From positions 249,197-313,196 of the forward strand of contig UCEZ01000027.1 of assembly GCA_900471525.1 (NCBI GenBank): a stretch of 64,000 nt of DNA, written 5' to 3'. The notes under the pieces were generated by a model. The model searched no databases, was not told where the DNA came from, and was given only the letters and a program-made list of their open reading frames with translations. The DNA is from Hyphomicrobiales bacterium. GTDB taxonomy: Bacteria > Pseudomonadota > Alphaproteobacteria > Rhizobiales > Rhizobiaceae. The translations under genes and the position numbers were made by a program. This document shows positions 28,895 to 37,522 of this stretch, in pieces. Within the stretch, counting starts at the first letter, position 1; each line of letters begins with the position of its first letter.

Positions 28895-29887
28895 ATGATC
28901 GAAGATATCGTTGGCAACAACGGTACCCGTTTCATCATTGCCGCGGGCGCTGTGGCTCTGGGTCTGCTTTGCCTTGTCGTGGTACTCTGGTTCATCCGCA
29001 ATCGTCCGTCCTCGCCTTTCATTCGTGGTGGCAAAAACCGCCAGCCGCGACTGGCCGTGCTCGACGCGGCCGCAATCGATACACGCAGGCGGCTTGTTCT
29101 GGTGCGCCGCGACGATGTCGAGCACCTCATCATGATCGGCGGGCCGACGGACGTTGTCATCGAAAGCCGGATTGTGTCGCAAACGCAGCCTGCATCACAG
29201 GTTTCCGCTACGACAACACAGTTGGAAACAGTCGTCACCCGCCCGATCGCCGAGCGACGTGTCGCACCTCAACCCGAAATGAAGGCTGCGCCGGTTTCCG
29301 CAATGGGTCAGATTCTCTACGGCGAAGGCTCCGACGTCTCCAATCCGCCGACAAGGGCCGCCCAACCCGTACAGGCGAGATCTCAGGCCGAAGCCCAGGC
29401 GCCGGTGCGACAAGCGCTTCCCGAGCGCGCGATTCCGGCCCAAACCCCACAGCGTCTCCAATCCGCGGCCTCAAACACGATGCCACCCGTCTCGATCGAA
29501 ACGGCGAGATCGCCGGAAGATATTCTGGATGCAGCAAGATCGCGGGTTTTGGCAGCAAGCCAGCCTGCCTCCGTGCAGCACCCTATAAGCCAGACAACCC
29601 CGATCGCAACGGCAGCGCAGACCCCGGCCCTGCAAAGCCAGAAAGACACGTCGGCCCTTGAGTTCGAGCGCATTCTCGACGCCGAAATCAGCGGCGATCT
29701 CGGCAAGCTGACCGCCGATGACGTCCGGGTCGAGGCCGACAAGCGGGCGGCGAATGCCGCCTCGCCCAATCCTGCGATCCGCCAGGAACCGCGTCTCGGC
29801 GCCGGGCAAGGCAATCGAACCGAACCGACGCTTGAAGACGAAATGAACCGGATGCTGAACGAGATCGCCGTCAACAGAAGGAACTGA
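28895..29887 (+). CDS. FliO-like membrane protein
   Basis: A 330-residue protein with one N-terminal membrane helix (about residues 12-34) followed by a short FliO/MopB-like domain (RLAVLDAAAIDTRRRLVLVRRD and VEHLIMIGGPTDVVIE). FliO helps assemble the FliPQR core of the flagellar export gate. Here it is far from any flagellar gene and carries a long, Ala/Gln/Pro-rich, probably disordered C-terminal half, which is unlike classical FliO. A different role at the envelope is therefore possible. AAGGAG precedes the ATG. It is divergent from cckA. Confidence 0.7.
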   Translation: MIEDIVGNNGTRFIIAAGAVALGLLCLVVVLWFIRNRPSSPFIRGGKNRQPRLAVLDAAAIDTRRRLVLVRRDDVEHLIMIGGPTDVVIESRIVSQTQPASQVSATTTQLETVVTRPIAERRVAPQPEMKAAPVSAMGQILYGEGSDVSNPPTRAAQPVQARSQAEAQAPVRQALPERAIPAQTPQRLQSAASNTMPPVSIETARSPEDILDAARSRVLAASQPASVQHPISQTTPIATAAQTPALQSQKDTSALEFERILDAEISGDLGKLTADDVRVEADKRAANAASPNPAIRQEPRLGAGQGNRTEPTLEDEMNRMLNEIAVNRRN

Positions 29888-29936
29888 ATCCGCGCAAGAA
29901 GGCAGGCTAAGACAGTCCGGCACGATGGACAGAAAC

Positions 29937-29968
29937 AAAAACGGCGCGATCATCTCGCGCCGTTTTTT
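29937..29968. terminator. Bidirectional terminator between FliO-like gene and dksA
   Basis: AAAAACGGCGCGA / TCGCGCCGTTTTTT with a 5-base loop, between two convergent genes; A and T runs on both sides allow use on either strand. Confidence 0.88.
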
Positions 29969-29988
29969 AATGCTTCGAACTGAAACGA

Positions 29989-30408
29989 TTACTCGTCGCG
30001 GTAGACTTTTTCCCGCCGTTCATGACGCTCCTGCGCCTCGATCGACAAGGTGGCGATCGGCCTTGCGTCAAGACGCTTCAGTCCGATCGGTTCGCCGGTT
30101 TCCTCGCAGTAGCCGTACGTTCCTTCGTCAAGCCGTTGCAGGGCCGCATCGATCTTGGAGATCAGCTTGCGCTGCCGGTCACGCGCCCGAAGCTCGATGG
30201 CCCGGTCGGTTTCCGAAGATGCTCTATCTGCAAGATCAGGGTGGTTTGCACTTTCCTCGGCAAGGTGCCCGAGCGTTTCACGCGCCTCGCGGAGGATGTC
30301 GTTTTTCCAGGCGTTCAGCTTTGCTCTAAAATATGCACGCTGGTTGGTATTCATGAATTCCTCGGTCTCCGACAAGACAAAGGAACTAAGATCGATCTTC
30401 TCACTCAA
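29989..30408 (-). CDS. dksA: RNA polymerase-binding protein DksA (zinc-finger-less form)
   Basis: A 139-residue DksA: an N-terminal helix pair, coiled coil with the DADRASSET-like tip region (LADRASSETDRAIELR), and the C-terminal GTYGYCEETGEPIGLKRL block. It binds the RNA polymerase secondary channel with ppGpp. Of the four zinc-ligand cysteines only the first remains; the others are Thr, Ser and Ala, so the fold is probably zinc-independent. The start is a TTG at 30408 with an AGGAGA ribosome-binding site 9 bases upstream; no good ATG fits before residue 19. Confidence 0.92.
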   Translation of the reverse strand: MSEKIDLSSFVLSETEEFMNTNQRAYFRAKLNAWKNDILREARETLGHLAEESANHPDLADRASSETDRAIELRARDRQRKLISKIDAALQRLDEGTYGYCEETGEPIGLKRLDARPIATLSIEAQERHERREKVYRDE

Positions 30409-30916
30409 CGCGATTCTCCTGAAGAACATCTCATGTGCGGCGGTGTATAGACCCATGCACGCGCCGTTTCAAGCCTCTGAAAAACAGCCCACCGTTTTTT
30501 AATCTTTGCTTACGTGTAAGGCTAACAGGCTAATATTTCATCAAAATTACAGATTTGGAATTTTTCGGCAAATTGTCTTGCGGCGGACATCCTCGTTCCA
30601 TCGCTAAAGTTGCGGCGCTGGCGCAGCAAAGTTGCAAGCACTAAATCTCCCGGAATGCGGGCGCACAAAAAACAAGCATCATTCTTTTGCCCCGCTTCAA
30701 TTGCGCGGCGAACCGGCGCCGGTGTGTCGGCAGCGCCTCCAAAAACCAGCGGCGCAACAACGCTCGATGAGCGTGGTTTCGAAAAACAAATCGCAGTGAC
30801 TTGATCTTTCAACAGCCTCGGCGGACAAAGTGTATACGGACCTGTATCATCGACACCGCTGCGCCATGGTCGGCAATGTCATTCGGTCCGCAATGTCATT
30901 TCTGGGATCCCGCCTC
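30409..30916. other. Intergenic region between dksA and sixA
   Basis: 508 bases between divergent genes. It must hold the dksA and sixA promoters. I see no convincing gene: a 96-codon minus-strand frame (30522-30812) starts with TTG and resembles nothing. T runs near 30490 are not preceded by a stable stem. The sequence is more AT-rich than its neighbours around 30500-30600. Confidence 0.5.
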
Positions 30917-31447
30917 ATGCCCGCTTCGCCTGCCACAGTTTTCCGGCTTTATCTTCTCCGGCACGCCAAGGCCGCGTGGGCGCTGCCCGGCCAGAAGGAT
31001 TTCGACAGGGCGTTGGACGACGCGGGCTTTGCCCAAGCCGAAATCGTCGCCGACATTGCGGCGGACCGGGGTCTTGTACCGGATCTCGTCCTCTGCTCGA
31101 CCGCCTTCCGCTGCCGCCAGACGGCAGAAGCGCTTCGCCGCGCTATGAAAGAGGATCTGGATATTCGCTGTCTCGACGCGCTTTATGCCGGTGGAGCGAA
31201 TATCTATCGCGACATCATCGGCGGCCAAGACGGCACCCTGTCGTCGCTGATGGTGGTCGGGCACAATCCGGCGATCGAAGAAGTCCTGCGTGAAACCTTG
31301 GGCGAAGAGGCAACGGCCGAGGCGATGCCAGGCGGATATCCGCCGGGTGCACTGGCAGTGATTGACTTTGATAAACGCCCATCAGACGGCGCCCTGCCGC
31401 CTGGAAAACTGATCCTCTGGCTCGATCCGGACAGTCACAACCGGTGA
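30917..31447 (+). CDS. sixA: Phosphohistidine phosphatase SixA family protein
   Basis: A 176-residue histidine phosphatase. The catalytic RHG-type motif is YLLRHAKAAW near residue 14, and the second catalytic histidine lies in VVGHNPAIEEV near 109. SixA proteins dephosphorylate phosphohistidine on HPt or PTS proteins. The ATG at 30917 (MPASPATVF) leaves a normal N-terminus; in-frame ATGs at 30893 and further up are possible and no start has a good ribosome-binding site. It is followed directly by the YcjX gene on the same strand. Confidence 0.85.
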   Translation: MPASPATVFRLYLLRHAKAAWALPGQKDFDRALDDAGFAQAEIVADIAADRGLVPDLVLCSTAFRCRQTAEALRRAMKEDLDIRCLDALYAGGANIYRDIIGGQDGTLSSLMVVGHNPAIEEVLRETLGEEATAEAMPGGYPPGALAVIDFDKRPSDGALPPGKLILWLDPDSHNR

Positions 31448-31573
31448 ATGCTAAGCGGCAACAGCTGCCGAAACCTTTATTCAGCCGCCGCGGCGCCCTA
31501 TATCGCAAACGACATGCATGGCCCTCAAGCCATACCCCACGCGTATCCGAGGCTTGAAATCTTGCCGCCATTC

Positions 31574-33037
31574 ATGACCCGCTTCACCGATGACGCAAGG
31601 CTTGCGCTCGATACCTTGACCGACCGCGCATCGGGTTTTGTCAATCCGACATTGCGCCTCGGTGTCACCGGCCTGTCGCGCGCCGGCAAAACGGTGTTCA
31701 TATCGTCGCTCGTCCACAATCTCCTGAACGGCGGCCGCCTGCCCGTGTTCGAAGCCGTTCGCTCCGGACGGGTATCGAAGATCCGGCTGGAGCCGCAACC
31801 GGACGACGCGGTGCCGCGCTTCCAGTACGAGGATCACATCACCGCCCTTGTCCGCGACCGCGTCTGGCCGGATTCGACGCGGGCGATCTCGCAATTGCGC
31901 ATCACGCTCGACTATGAAAGCGCCAGCGGCTGGAACAGGTTGTTTTCCCCCGGCCGGCTATCGATCGACATCGTTGATTATCCCGGTGAATGGCTGCTCG
32001 ACCTGCCGCTGCTTGCCCAGGATTTCCGCACGTTCAGCAACCGGACGGCGGATCGGGCAAAGACCGGAGTTCGCGCCGAACTATCGGCGGACTGGCTTAC
32101 GCTGGCCTCTTCGCTGGATATCACGACGCCGGCCGTCGAACAGGACGCCCGCAGGCTTGCCGAATCCTTCACCCGCTATCTCCAGGCCTGCAAGTCAGAC
32201 GAACGTTCACTATCGACTCTGCCGCCCGGCCGCTTCCTGATGCCCGGCGATCTCGAAGGATCGCCGGCGCTGACGTTTTCGCCGCTCCCCGCCTTGCCCG
32301 AAGGCCGTGCGCCAAAAGGCTCGCTCTGGGCAATGATGGAACGGCGTTACGAAGCCTATAAGACGCATGTGGTGAAACCCTTTTTCCGCGAACATTTCGC
32401 CAGACTTGATCGGCAAATCGTGCTCATCGATGCGCTGCAGGCGATCAATCGCGGTCCCGAATCGCTCCTGGATCTGGAGGGAGCACTTGCCGATGTGCTG
32501 GCAAGCTTCCAGCCAGGAACCAATTCCTTCCTGTCGTCCTTTCTCACCAAGCGGATCGACAAGGTGCTTATCGCCGCAACCAAGGCGGATCACCTGCACC
32601 ACGAGAGCCACGACCGGCTGGAGCGGATTACCGAGCGCCTCGTCCATCGCGCCGTCGAGCGCATTGGCATGAGCGGCGCCGGGCTGGAGGTAATGGCGCT
32701 TGCCTCCGTCCGGGCAACCCGCGAGGCGACCGTCAATCACGACGGACACGCCTTGCCGGTCATCGTAGGAACGCCGATTGCGGGGGAAACGATCAACGGC
32801 GAAACCTTCGACGGCGAACGGAAAACAGCCATATTTACCGGTGACTTACCGAAGAATCCGGATTCACTTTTTCAAGACCTTGAATCAAAGCCGGAAGAGA
32901 GCCTGGTTCCCGACCTGAGCTTCGTTCGGTTCCGGCCGCCGCATATCGAGGAGACCGGAGGCGGGCTGAAACTGTCGGTGCCGCACATCCGGCTCGACCG
33001 GGCCATGCAATTCCTTTTCGGAGACCGGCTGGCATGA
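31574..33037 (+). CDS. YcjX family P-loop ATPase
   Basis: A 487-residue YcjX-like protein, a P-loop GTP/ATP-binding family often induced with stress responses. The Walker A motif is GVTGLSRAGKTVF near residue 26, and DIVDYPGEWLLDLPLL is the typical Walker B/switch region. The C-terminal part with LIAATKADHLHHESH resembles a guanine-specificity (xKxD) motif. It is soluble. The start ATG 31574 gives the family-typical N-terminus; the frame is open back to 31448. It overlaps the next gene (YcjF family) by 4 bases, the standard YcjX-YcjF pairing. Confidence 0.88.
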   Translation: MTRFTDDARLALDTLTDRASGFVNPTLRLGVTGLSRAGKTVFISSLVHNLLNGGRLPVFEAVRSGRVSKIRLEPQPDDAVPRFQYEDHITALVRDRVWPDSTRAISQLRITLDYESASGWNRLFSPGRLSIDIVDYPGEWLLDLPLLAQDFRTFSNRTADRAKTGVRAELSADWLTLASSLDITTPAVEQDARRLAESFTRYLQACKSDERSLSTLPPGRFLMPGDLEGSPALTFSPLPALPEGRAPKGSLWAMMERRYEAYKTHVVKPFFREHFARLDRQIVLIDALQAINRGPESLLDLEGALADVLASFQPGTNSFLSSFLTKRIDKVLIAATKADHLHHESHDRLERITERLVHRAVERIGMSGAGLEVMALASVRATREATVNHDGHALPVIVGTPIAGETINGETFDGERKTAIFTGDLPKNPDSLFQDLESKPEESLVPDLSFVRFRPPHIEETGGGLKLSVPHIRLDRAMQFLFGDRLA

Positions 33038-34110
33038 GCGACACGCCCAGAATTCCGCCTCGAAAGCCGACCGCGTTCACGATCGAGAACGAACCATCGT
33101 CTACCGGGGGGCGTGATCCGGTGCGACGTGCACCGGCAAGTTTCGACGAAAACATCGTTATGACGCCGGATGCCGAAGACCCCTTCGCGGCAACGGCGAG
33201 CGCCCTGCCCGAGGCGCCGGAGGCCGCACCGCGCAGACGACGTTTTTCCTTCGCCAGGCTCGCTTTCGGCGCGCTGGGCATTCTGGTTTCGCTGGCGGTC
33301 GGCCTTTGGGTCGACAGTCTCATTCGCGATCTTTTCACACGCGCCGACTGGCTCGGATACCTTGCCCTTGCGACCGCCGCCATCGGCCTCGTCGCCTTCC
33401 TCGTTGTTATTGCCCGTGAACTCGCAGGCCTCATGCGGTTGAACGCCGTGCAGGCACTGAAGCAGGAAGCGATCGACGCGAGCCTGTCGCCGACGGCAAA
33501 ACCGGCACGGCAGGTCATGGCGCATCTTGTCCATCTGCTTGCGGCCAAACCGCAGACGGCCCGCGGGCGCCTGCGGCTGAAGGAAACCGAAACAGACATC
33601 ATTGATGGCCCGCATCTGCTCGACCTGACCGAACGCGAATTGTTGACGCCGCTCGATCGCGAAGCCCGATCGCTCATCCTCAAAGCCTCGAAGCGAGTCT
33701 CGATCGTCACCGCCGTCAGCCCGCGTGCGCTCGTCGATCTCGGCTATGTCATCTACGAATCAGCGCGCCTGATTCGGGCGATGGCAGACCTCTATGGTGG
33801 CCGGCCGGGCACATTCGGCCTGTTGCGGCTGATGCGCGACGTCATCGCCCATCTGGCAGTCACCGGCTCGATTGCCGTCGGCGACAGCCTGATCCAGCAG
33901 GTGCTGGGTCATGGTCTAGCCTCGAAACTCTCCGCCCGCCTCGGCGAAGGCGTCATCAACGGCCTGATGACCGCGCGAATCGGCATCGCGGCGATGGATC
34001 TCTGCCGGCCGATGCCGTTTCGCGCACTCAAACGTCCCGGTATCGGCGATTTCATCGGCGACCTGACACCGGGAACGTCAGGAACACGGGGACTGCAAGG
34101 CGACGGCTAG
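33034..34110 (+). CDS. YcjF family (TIGR01620) inner membrane protein
   Basis: A 358-residue membrane protein. After a soluble, low-complexity N-terminus of about 85 residues it has two close membrane helices (about residues 84-102 and 110-130), then a DUF697-like soluble domain with LSPRALVDLGYVIYE-type hydrophobic segments and a glycine-rich GSIAVGDSLIQQVLGHGLASK stretch. Function is unknown; it is nearly always paired with YcjX. The ATGA overlap with the upstream gene shows translational coupling. It converges on the molybdoenzyme gene, overlapping its end by 4 bases. Confidence 0.85.
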   Translation: MSDTPRIPPRKPTAFTIENEPSSTGGRDPVRRAPASFDENIVMTPDAEDPFAATASALPEAPEAAPRRRRFSFARLAFGALGILVSLAVGLWVDSLIRDLFTRADWLGYLALATAAIGLVAFLVVIARELAGLMRLNAVQALKQEAIDASLSPTAKPARQVMAHLVHLLAAKPQTARGRLRLKETETDIIDGPHLLDLTERELLTPLDREARSLILKASKRVSIVTAVSPRALVDLGYVIYESARLIRAMADLYGGRPGTFGLLRLMRDVIAHLAVTGSIAVGDSLIQQVLGHGLASKLSARLGEGVINGLMTARIGIAAMDLCRPMPFRALKRPGIGDFIGDLTPGTSGTRGLQGDG

Positions 34111-34898
34111 ATGCCGCCATACCATTCGTAGCCGAGGTCCTCCCAGAACCCGCCCTTGCCACTGCCAAACGGTGCTAGTGTCGATACGAGTTCTATACCT
34201 TTGATGTATTTCGCCATCTTGTAGCCCAGCTGCCGCTCGATACGAACCCTGAGGGGTGCGCCATTGGCAACGGGAAGCGGTTTATCGTTGTTGCCATAGG
34301 CGAGGATCGTCTGCGGATGACGGGCGTCGATCAGGTCGATCGATTCGTAGTAGGGCACGGCGCCCTGCAGCCCGAGGTTCATGCTGTCGTAACAGTGGAA
34401 AACCACGAAGCGCGCTTCCGCCTTAACCTTGGCTTCGTCCAGAACCCGGGAAAGCTGAACACCGGTCCATTTGGCGATGCAGCTCCAGCCTTCGACGCAG
34501 TCATGCCGCGTGATCTGCGTACGAGCCGGCATATTGCGCAACTCGTCCAGACTGAGGCTCACCGGCTTTTCGACCAGCCCGCCAACGGTTAGTCGGTAGT
34601 TGGCAAAAGCCGTATCCTTGAGTGCGAGGTAATCCGCATCCGTCGGATCCGTGGAGCCGTTCGGCCGCTGGCCCTGGCGGATCTCGCTTGCGGCAAACTC
34701 CGGCGCCAGCGTATCGGCCCCGATCAGGGCACGGTGGGCGCGATAGGTAAGGCCGTTGGCCGAGGCGAGGAAATCACGCACCGGACTCTGGCTCGACAGG
34801 AAGCCGTCGAACACGTCACAGCCGGACAACGGAACGGTGGAAGCGGCTACGCCTGCCAGGGTGAGGAATTTGCGGCGGTTGATGATGAACCTGCTCAT
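34107..34898 (-). CDS. Tat-exported molybdopterin-dependent oxidoreductase (sulfite oxidase fold)
   Basis: A 263-residue periplasmic molybdoenzyme of the sulfite-oxidase superfamily. The N-terminus has a Tat-like signal (NRRKFLTLAGVAASTVPLSGC) that ends in a possible lipobox cysteine. The molybdenum-ligand cysteine is probably in HDCVEGWSCIAKW near residue 133, and GAPLRVRIERQLGYKMAKYI matches the cofactor region. MsrP, a related family, repairs methionine sulfoxides. Its partner, an adjacent cytochrome b gene overlapping by 4 bases, would supply electrons from the membrane. The substrate is not known. Confidence 0.85.
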   Translation of the reverse strand: MSRFIINRRKFLTLAGVAASTVPLSGCDVFDGFLSSQSPVRDFLASANGLTYRAHRALIGADTLAPEFAASEIRQGQRPNGSTDPTDADYLALKDTAFANYRLTVGGLVEKPVSLSLDELRNMPARTQITRHDCVEGWSCIAKWTGVQLSRVLDEAKVKAEARFVVFHCYDSMNLGLQGAVPYYESIDLIDARHPQTILAYGNNDKPLPVANGAPLRVRIERQLGYKMAKYIKGIELVSTLAPFGSGKGGFWEDLGYEWYGGI

Positions 34899-35758
34899 GC
34901 CGAGTGCTCCTCGTTCTTTTTTTCATCCGTCCGGTACCAGCCGGTAATGATCGAGCGCATTTCATTCAACGGGCCAGCAGCGACGACCATGAAGATGTGA
35001 ATCAGGAAGAAAGCCACCAGCAACGCCATGCAGAGAAAATGGATGGTGCGCGCCGTCTGCCGCCCGCCGAAAATGTCCAGCAACCACGGCCAGGCGGCGT
35101 TCATGCCCGGCGACATGGTGAGGCCAGTTGCAATGATCAACGGGAAGACCACGAGCAGAACGCCCGCATAGGCGAGCTTCTGAAGGCCGTTATAGCGGCC
35201 GTCATGATGGAAGCGAAACCGCAGGTGATCGGCAATGCTTTGCGGCAAAGCCTTGATATCGGCCATGGAGGGAAGAATGTCACGCTTGAGGTGACCGCTG
35301 ATCAGGCTGCTGGCGAACCAGATCAGGAAGGCAGCGACGAAGAACCAGGCAAAGAAGAAATGGATGACGCGCCCTGTCGAGAGGTCCTGATAGGACGGCA
35401 GCGTCGCCCATGCGGGAAAGCCACGATAGGACGGATTGTCGGCCGGCCCGCTCATGCCGAAAACACCGGTCGTATCGAAACTGCGGCCGAAAATAGTGGT
35501 ATAGCCGCTGACGGTGCCGTCATTGGCCTGCATCGCGCGCATGGAAAGCACGCTGTTTTCGAACTCGAAGCCTGATTGCTTGCCGATATACAGCTCCGGA
35601 TGGGCGTTGAATATCTGCAATCCGCTGAACAGCAGGAAGAACAGCGCAATCGCCCAGGTCCAGTGAGTGATGCGCGTGGCGATCCGGTGCCGGTAGATTA
35701 CCCTGCCCTTGTCGGCCTTTGGCGCGGTACGCGATTCGATGTCGTCAATGATGGTCAT
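34895..35758 (-). CDS. Cytochrome b/b6-type membrane subunit
   Basis: A 287-residue integral membrane cytochrome b with about four to five helices (for example WAIALFFLLFSGLQIF, FFFAWFFVAAFLIWF, FLCMALLVAFFLIHIF). Histidines in RHRIATRITHWTW, the RVIHFFFAW helix and the last helix LIHIFMV are likely heme ligands, as in hydrogenase/thiosulfate reductase type cytochrome b subunits. It is coupled to the downstream molybdoenzyme by a 4-base overlap and probably anchors and reduces it. This differs from the MsrQ partner seen in enterobacteria. Confidence 0.85.
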   Translation of the reverse strand: MTIIDDIESRTAPKADKGRVIYRHRIATRITHWTWAIALFFLLFSGLQIFNAHPELYIGKQSGFEFENSVLSMRAMQANDGTVSGYTTIFGRSFDTTGVFGMSGPADNPSYRGFPAWATLPSYQDLSTGRVIHFFFAWFFVAAFLIWFASSLISGHLKRDILPSMADIKALPQSIADHLRFRFHHDGRYNGLQKLAYAGVLLVVFPLIIATGLTMSPGMNAAWPWLLDIFGGRQTARTIHFLCMALLVAFFLIHIFMVVAAGPLNEMRSIITGWYRTDEKKNEEHSA

Positions 35759-36019
35759 TGCGAGCCTCCCTTATATGCGCAACTACGTATCAAACCGGGC
35801 TCGAGTTTCAACGCAACTCCCCTCACCAGTGCACACATCACGGTGATGCCGACGTGAAAGGTCAAGGATTTCCAATGATTTCCGGTACGTGCGGAATTTC
35901 GGCTGAAATATTTCGTGAGCACCCGAATGAGCGCGACGAAAGCCTCACGCAACGCTCCATTAACCATTTAAGTGCAAATGTAACCTCACATTCCTGACAT
36001 CGACCATCAAGGATCGTTT

Positions 36020-36571
36020 ATGTTTTCGCGCCCTTCTTTGATTGCTCGCGGCATCGCCGCAGCCTCACTCGCAGCCCTGACCTGCGCAGCCTCTCCGGCA
36101 CTTTCGGGCGGCAACGACAAGGCGTTTTTCGAACAGGTTTCCGGCCAATGGAAAGGCCCCGGCGAAATCGTCGCGGGCAAGTACAAGGGCACGAAATTCA
36201 CCTGCGACCTGATCGGTGAAGCCGTAGACGGCAAATCTGCCGGCATCAAGCTTGATGGCACCTGCCGCGTCGGTGTTTTCAAACAGCCGATGTCCGCCGT
36301 CATTACCCAGAGCGGCAAGAGCTACAGTGGCAAGTTCCTCGATGGCGCCGACGGCAAGGGCCTCGATATCATCTCGGGCAATGTCGCCAAGGACAAGGTT
36401 GTCGTCGGCATCAACCGCAAGAAGCTGAACGGCGCAATGATCGCCCGCCTTCAGGACTCTTCGACCCTGAACATCACCATCTCGGTAAAAGTCGAAAACA
36501 CCATGGTTCCGGTGATCGGCGTCAGCCTCAACCGCCAGGTCGACAACATGGCTGTCGGCTCGATCGAATAA
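36020..36571 (+). CDS. Secreted hypothetical protein
   Basis: A 183-residue protein with a Sec signal peptide (about residues 1-29, ending CAASPALSGG). The mature part is rich in Gly and Lys with alternating beta-like segments such as QWKGPGEIVAGKYKGTKFTC, and two cysteines (about residues 62 and 82) that could pair. No family is recognised. An AAGGAT ribosome-binding site precedes the ATG. It is a single gene divergent from the cytochrome b gene. Confidence 0.7.
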   Translation: MFSRPSLIARGIAAASLAALTCAASPALSGGNDKAFFEQVSGQWKGPGEIVAGKYKGTKFTCDLIGEAVDGKSAGIKLDGTCRVGVFKQPMSAVITQSGKSYSGKFLDGADGKGLDIISGNVAKDKVVVGINRKKLNGAMIARLQDSSTLNITISVKVENTMVPVIGVSLNRQVDNMAVGSIE

Positions 36572-36603
36572 ACATAGAATCGTGCACCACTTCAGAGAGC
36601 CGG

Positions 36604-37152
36604 CTAGTCCGGCTCTTTTGCATTCAGGGCAGCATCTTCGCGAGCGCGATTCTGCCACCAGTCTTGGCGCGGGTCGGCAACCTCTATACCTGAGACATCC
36701 GCATTTTCGAGCCATTCGGCAATCGTTCGCCCGCCAATGGAGACATCTGGCGCGAAATCGGCGAGTGGCATCAGGACGAAGCCGCGTTCGGTCATGCGCG
36801 GATGCGGCAGTTCCAGCGTCGGCGAATGCTGCTTGAGGTTGTCATAGGTCAGCACGTCGATATCGATTGTGCGCGGCCCCCAGCGCTCCAGCCGCTCCCG
36901 TTTCATTTGACGTTCGATCGACAGGCAGGCATCCAGCAGTTCCCCGGGCGAAAGCGATGTCCGCACCGCGGCGCAGGCATTGAAGAACCAGGCCTGGTCG
37001 GTCTTTCCCCAAGGCGGCGTGCGGTAAAGTTTTGACACGTCCGTCACCGCGCAGTCCGGCCGACTGTCGAGAAGTTTCAGCGCGCGCGCCATTGACGCCG
37101 CAGGATCACCGATATTGCCGCCAAGGCCGAGCGTCGCCAGATGCGGTTCCAT
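36604..37152 (-). CDS. folK: 2-amino-4-hydroxy-6-hydroxymethyldihydropteridine pyrophosphokinase
   Basis: A 182-residue HPPK, which transfers pyrophosphate from ATP to hydroxymethyldihydropterin in folate synthesis. The N-terminal LGGNIGD, the FFNACAAVRT segment and the catalytic RWGPRTIDIDVLTY plus LPHPRMTERGFVLMPL motifs are intact. The ATG at 37152 lies one base after the folB stop, so translation is coupled; a TTG at 37161 would overlap folB. It is the last gene of folP-folB-folK. Confidence 0.94.
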   Translation of the reverse strand: MEPHLATLGLGGNIGDPAASMARALKLLDSRPDCAVTDVSKLYRTPPWGKTDQAWFFNACAAVRTSLSPGELLDACLSIERQMKRERLERWGPRTIDIDVLTYDNLKQHSPTLELPHPRMTERGFVLMPLADFAPDVSIGGRTIAEWLENADVSGIEVADPRQDWWQNRAREDAALNAKEPD

Positions 37153-37153
37153 G

Positions 37154-37522
37154 TCAGGCAAAATGCTCGACCGTCACTTCGACATAGTCGAGTACGCCTG
37201 GAACGGGAGCGTTTGGCTTGCGGATCGATATTTTCGCACGGCGAATCTGCGGAAAAACCGAACAGAGCGTCGTCGCCACCTCCAACGCCAGGGCTTCGAT
37301 GAGGTAGCGTCTGCGGCCAGTGATGATCTTCTCAATCTCAGTGAAGGCGATGCCGTAATGAACTGTATCATTGATAGAATCTTCGACCAGCGCCGTGCCC
37401 TGTTCGACATCCAGTTCTGCGTCGACGAAGAATCGCTGCCCCAGGAACTCCTCTTCGTCATGAACGCCGTGGCGGGCGAAGAATGCGCAGTTCTTGAGGG
37501 TGATCGTGTAGATCGCTTTCAT
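37154..37522 (-). CDS. folB: Dihydroneopterin aldolase
   Basis: A 122-residue FolB. The conserved FFARHGVHDEEEFLGQRFFVD block near residues 14-34 and SIRKPNAPVPG near the C-terminus mark the dihydroneopterin aldolase/epimerase family, which cleaves dihydroneopterin to hydroxymethyldihydropterin. It overlaps folP by 4 bases (ATGA) and is followed at once by folK. Confidence 0.93.
   Translation of the reverse strand: MKAIYTITLKNCAFFARHGVHDEEEFLGQRFFVDAELDVEQGTALVEDSINDTVHYGIAFTEIEKIITGRRRYLIEALALEVATTLCSVFPQIRRAKISIRKPNAPVPGVLDYVEVTVEHFA

Noticed and set aside
30522-30812. 96-codon minus-strand ORF between dksA and sixA
   Set aside because: Starts with TTG without a ribosome-binding site, lacks homology features and has unusual composition.
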